From positions 1 to 5,241 of the forward strand of contig DAOUWQ010000152.1 in the NCBI GenBank assembly GCA_030667035.1: a stretch of DNA of 5,241 nucleotides, read 5' to 3'. The DNA comes from Candidatus Heimdallarchaeota archaeon. Its GTDB lineage: Archaea; Asgardarchaeota; Heimdallarchaeia; JABLTI01. A model generated the notes under the pieces. It worked only from the letters and a program-made list of their open reading frames with translations. It did not search any database and was not told the DNA's origin. The translations under genes and the position numbers were made by a program. Position 1 is the first letter of the stretch. The number at the start of each line of letters is the position of its first letter. Below, piece after piece: positions 5,221 through 5,241 of the stretch.

Positions 5221-5241
5221 CTCCTAGAGTAAAAGACATTA

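Overview
The window looks like chromosomal DNA from an AT-rich archaeon. The clearest sign is an archaeal class I CCA-adding enzyme (853-2247). A ThpR-type RNA 2',3'-cyclic phosphodiesterase/2'-5' RNA ligase lies just upstream, the visible start of a leftmost gene resembles the archaeal UPF0201 family, and the promoters look like archaeal TATA boxes, with purine-rich Shine-Dalgarno sites before several genes. I cannot fix the lineage. An uncultivated archaeon such as an Asgard is possible, but that is a guess.

Layout: (1) at 1-133 the first 44 codons of a leftward gene, possibly UPF0201, run off the left edge. (2) A 126-bp divergent spacer holds promoters for both directions. (3) Two rightward genes, thpR and cca, are 32 nt apart and probably form one RNA-processing operon. 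(4) The cca stop faces the stop of a leftward glycosyltransferase with only 6 nt between them, so the cca terminator tract must lie inside the glycosyltransferase's last codons. (5) Two leftward GT-B family 4 glycosyltransferases (2254-3426 and 3879-5120) are tandem paralogues, separated by about 450 nt. (6) The right end, 5121-5241, is the promoter/leader of the second glycosyltransferase plus sequence from the end of an unseen upstream unit.

How they work together: ThpR acts on RNA ends carrying 2',3'-cyclic phosphate or 2'-5' linkages, and the CCA enzyme completes or repairs tRNA 3' ends, so this pair fits tRNA maturation or repair. The two glycosyltransferases probably build a surface glycan, glycolipid or protein-linked sugar. 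Their donor and acceptor cannot be read from sequence, and nothing ties them functionally to the tRNA genes.

The window is mostly ordinary housekeeping and glycan-synthesis sequence. I found no strong evidence for a new multi-gene system. The least explained part is the spacer between the glycosyltransferases, which holds a candidate 40-residue single-helix membrane peptide on the minus strand and a weaker plus-strand candidate ending at a hairpin with a T-tract.
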